From assembly GCA_003223775.1 (NCBI GenBank), contig QHWK01000297.1, positions 1-5,871 on the forward strand: 5,871 nt of DNA, written 5' to 3'. Positions within the stretch are counted from its first letter, which is position 1; each line of letters begins with the position of its first letter. The position numbers and the translations under genes were made by a program. The stretch comes from Acidobacteriota bacterium (GTDB taxonomy: Bacteria > Acidobacteriota > Vicinamibacteria > Vicinamibacterales > CAVVIG01). Positions 5,531-5,871 of the stretch are shown here, piece by piece. A model generated the notes under the pieces. That model was not told the DNA's origin. It was given only the letters and a program-made list of their open reading frames with translations, and did no database searches.

Positions 5531-5871
5531 CGCGGAACGCGCGGTGGCCGGCGCGCGGGTCGTAGACGATCACGGGCATCAGTTGTCCACGGATGCGATC
5601 CGGGTTCGCGCGCGCGTACTCCATCAAGATCCGCGCCAGCGGCTCCCGAGGATCGCCCTCGCCCTCTGTGCCCTGTGTGCCCTCTGCGCCCTCTGTGCTC
5701 TCGGTGCCCTGCCCGACCCGCCCGACCCGCCCGGCCTTCCCGACCTCTCCGGTCAACAGATCGTTGAACGCGACATTCCACGGCGCGCCGCCGAGCGCGG
5801 CATCGACGATCGTCCCTTTCACCACGTTGTGCGAGAAGTTGAAGAAGAGCGAGAGCGGCGAATAGACGCCG
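5499..5871 (-). CDS. Uncharacterised protein, C-terminal part, with an internal Gly-rich repeat
   Basis: A frame open from the window edge to a TGA at 5499-5501 gives 123 visible residues; the true start lies outside the window. I do not recognise the family. The first ~40 residues (SPLSLFFNFSHNVVKGTIVD, then a Gly/Ala-Pro-Trp turn and VAFNDLLTG) and the last ~50 (LARILMEYARANPDRIRGQL, then MPVIVYDPRAGHRAF) look like ordinary folded sequence. They are separated at residues ~41-72 by GEVGKAGRVGRVGQGTESTE and further G-x-x triplets, a low-complexity insertion coded by a 9-bp repeat. That sequence continues sensibly on both sides in one frame supports this strand over the plus-strand alternative. 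Two GTG codons at 5825 and 5822 could be internal starts, but the in-frame residues upstream (GVYSPLSLFFNF) look coding. Its last 32 nt overlap the convergent panE. Function unknown. Confidence 0.72.
   Translation of the reverse strand, partial: GVYSPLSLFFNFSHNVVKGTIVDAALGGAPWNVAFNDLLTGEVGKAGRVGRVGQGTESTEGAEGTQGTEGEGDPREPLARILMEYARANPDRIRGQLMPVIVYDPRAGHRAFRVMLEKLAPSP
5662..5751 (-). repeat. In-frame 9-bp minisatellite coding a collagen-like G-x-x tract
   Basis: About ten consecutive 9-mers are readable on the plus strand. One subfamily is CCCTCTGTG, CCCTGTGTG, CCCTCTGCG, CCCTCTGTG, CTCTCGGTG (5662-5706). The other is CCCTGCCCG, ACCCGCCCG, ACCCGCCCG, GCCTTCCCG, ACCTCTCCG (5707-5751). On the coding minus strand they give glycine at nearly every third position (EGTEGEG type and GRVGRVG type). 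The unit length keeps frame whatever the copy number. Slippage or local duplication is the likely origin (inference). Confidence 0.85.

Overview
The window is GC-rich, with strong GC bias at third codon positions that opens long spurious reading frames on the opposite strand. Its gene set (a DUF1592-type multidomain cytochrome c, a DUF1552 protein and a secreted ankyrin-repeat protein in one run) is typical of soil Acidobacteriota, most like the Vicinamibacteria. Planctomycetes and Verrucomicrobia carry the first two families as well. The taxonomic call is inferred from gene content, not from a marker gene.

Layout. Minus strand, read right to left, is a probable three-gene operon: (i) an exported diheme cytochrome c-like protein with PSCyt1, PSD3 (DUF1587), PSD5 (DUF1595), PSD4 (DUF1592), PSCyt3 (DUF1588) and PSD2 (DUF1585) regions, 2043-4529; (ii) a DUF1552 protein, 854-1993, 49 nt downstream; (iii) an exported ankyrin-repeat protein, 1-750, whose C-terminus lies beyond the window. 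A nested palindrome at 798-859 sits between (ii) and (iii) and contains the stop codon of (ii). Plus strand: a 2-dehydropantoate 2-reductase (panE/apbA family), 4640-5530, is divergent from the operon across a 110-nt gap. Its 3' end overlaps by 32 nt a convergent minus-strand gene of unrecognised family (5499-5871, N-terminus cut by the window edge).

How the genes may work together. The cytochrome/DUF1552 pair is a recurrent module of unknown function, usually envelope-exported, and the ankyrin protein with its signal peptide would be in the same compartment. Electron transfer or oxidation of an unknown substrate outside the cytoplasm is a reasonable guess, not a demonstrated role. PanE (pantothenate/CoA synthesis) appears unrelated to it.

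Most noteworthy: the DUF1552 protein appears to lack two family segments, both in frame. One is the Tat-type export signal region and the other is a C-terminal stretch before the FGDSTG motif. In addition, two different genes carry in-frame, 9-bp-period, glycine-rich insertions that look like the same kind of expanding minisatellite, and the intergenic palindrome resembles dispersed REP-type elements.
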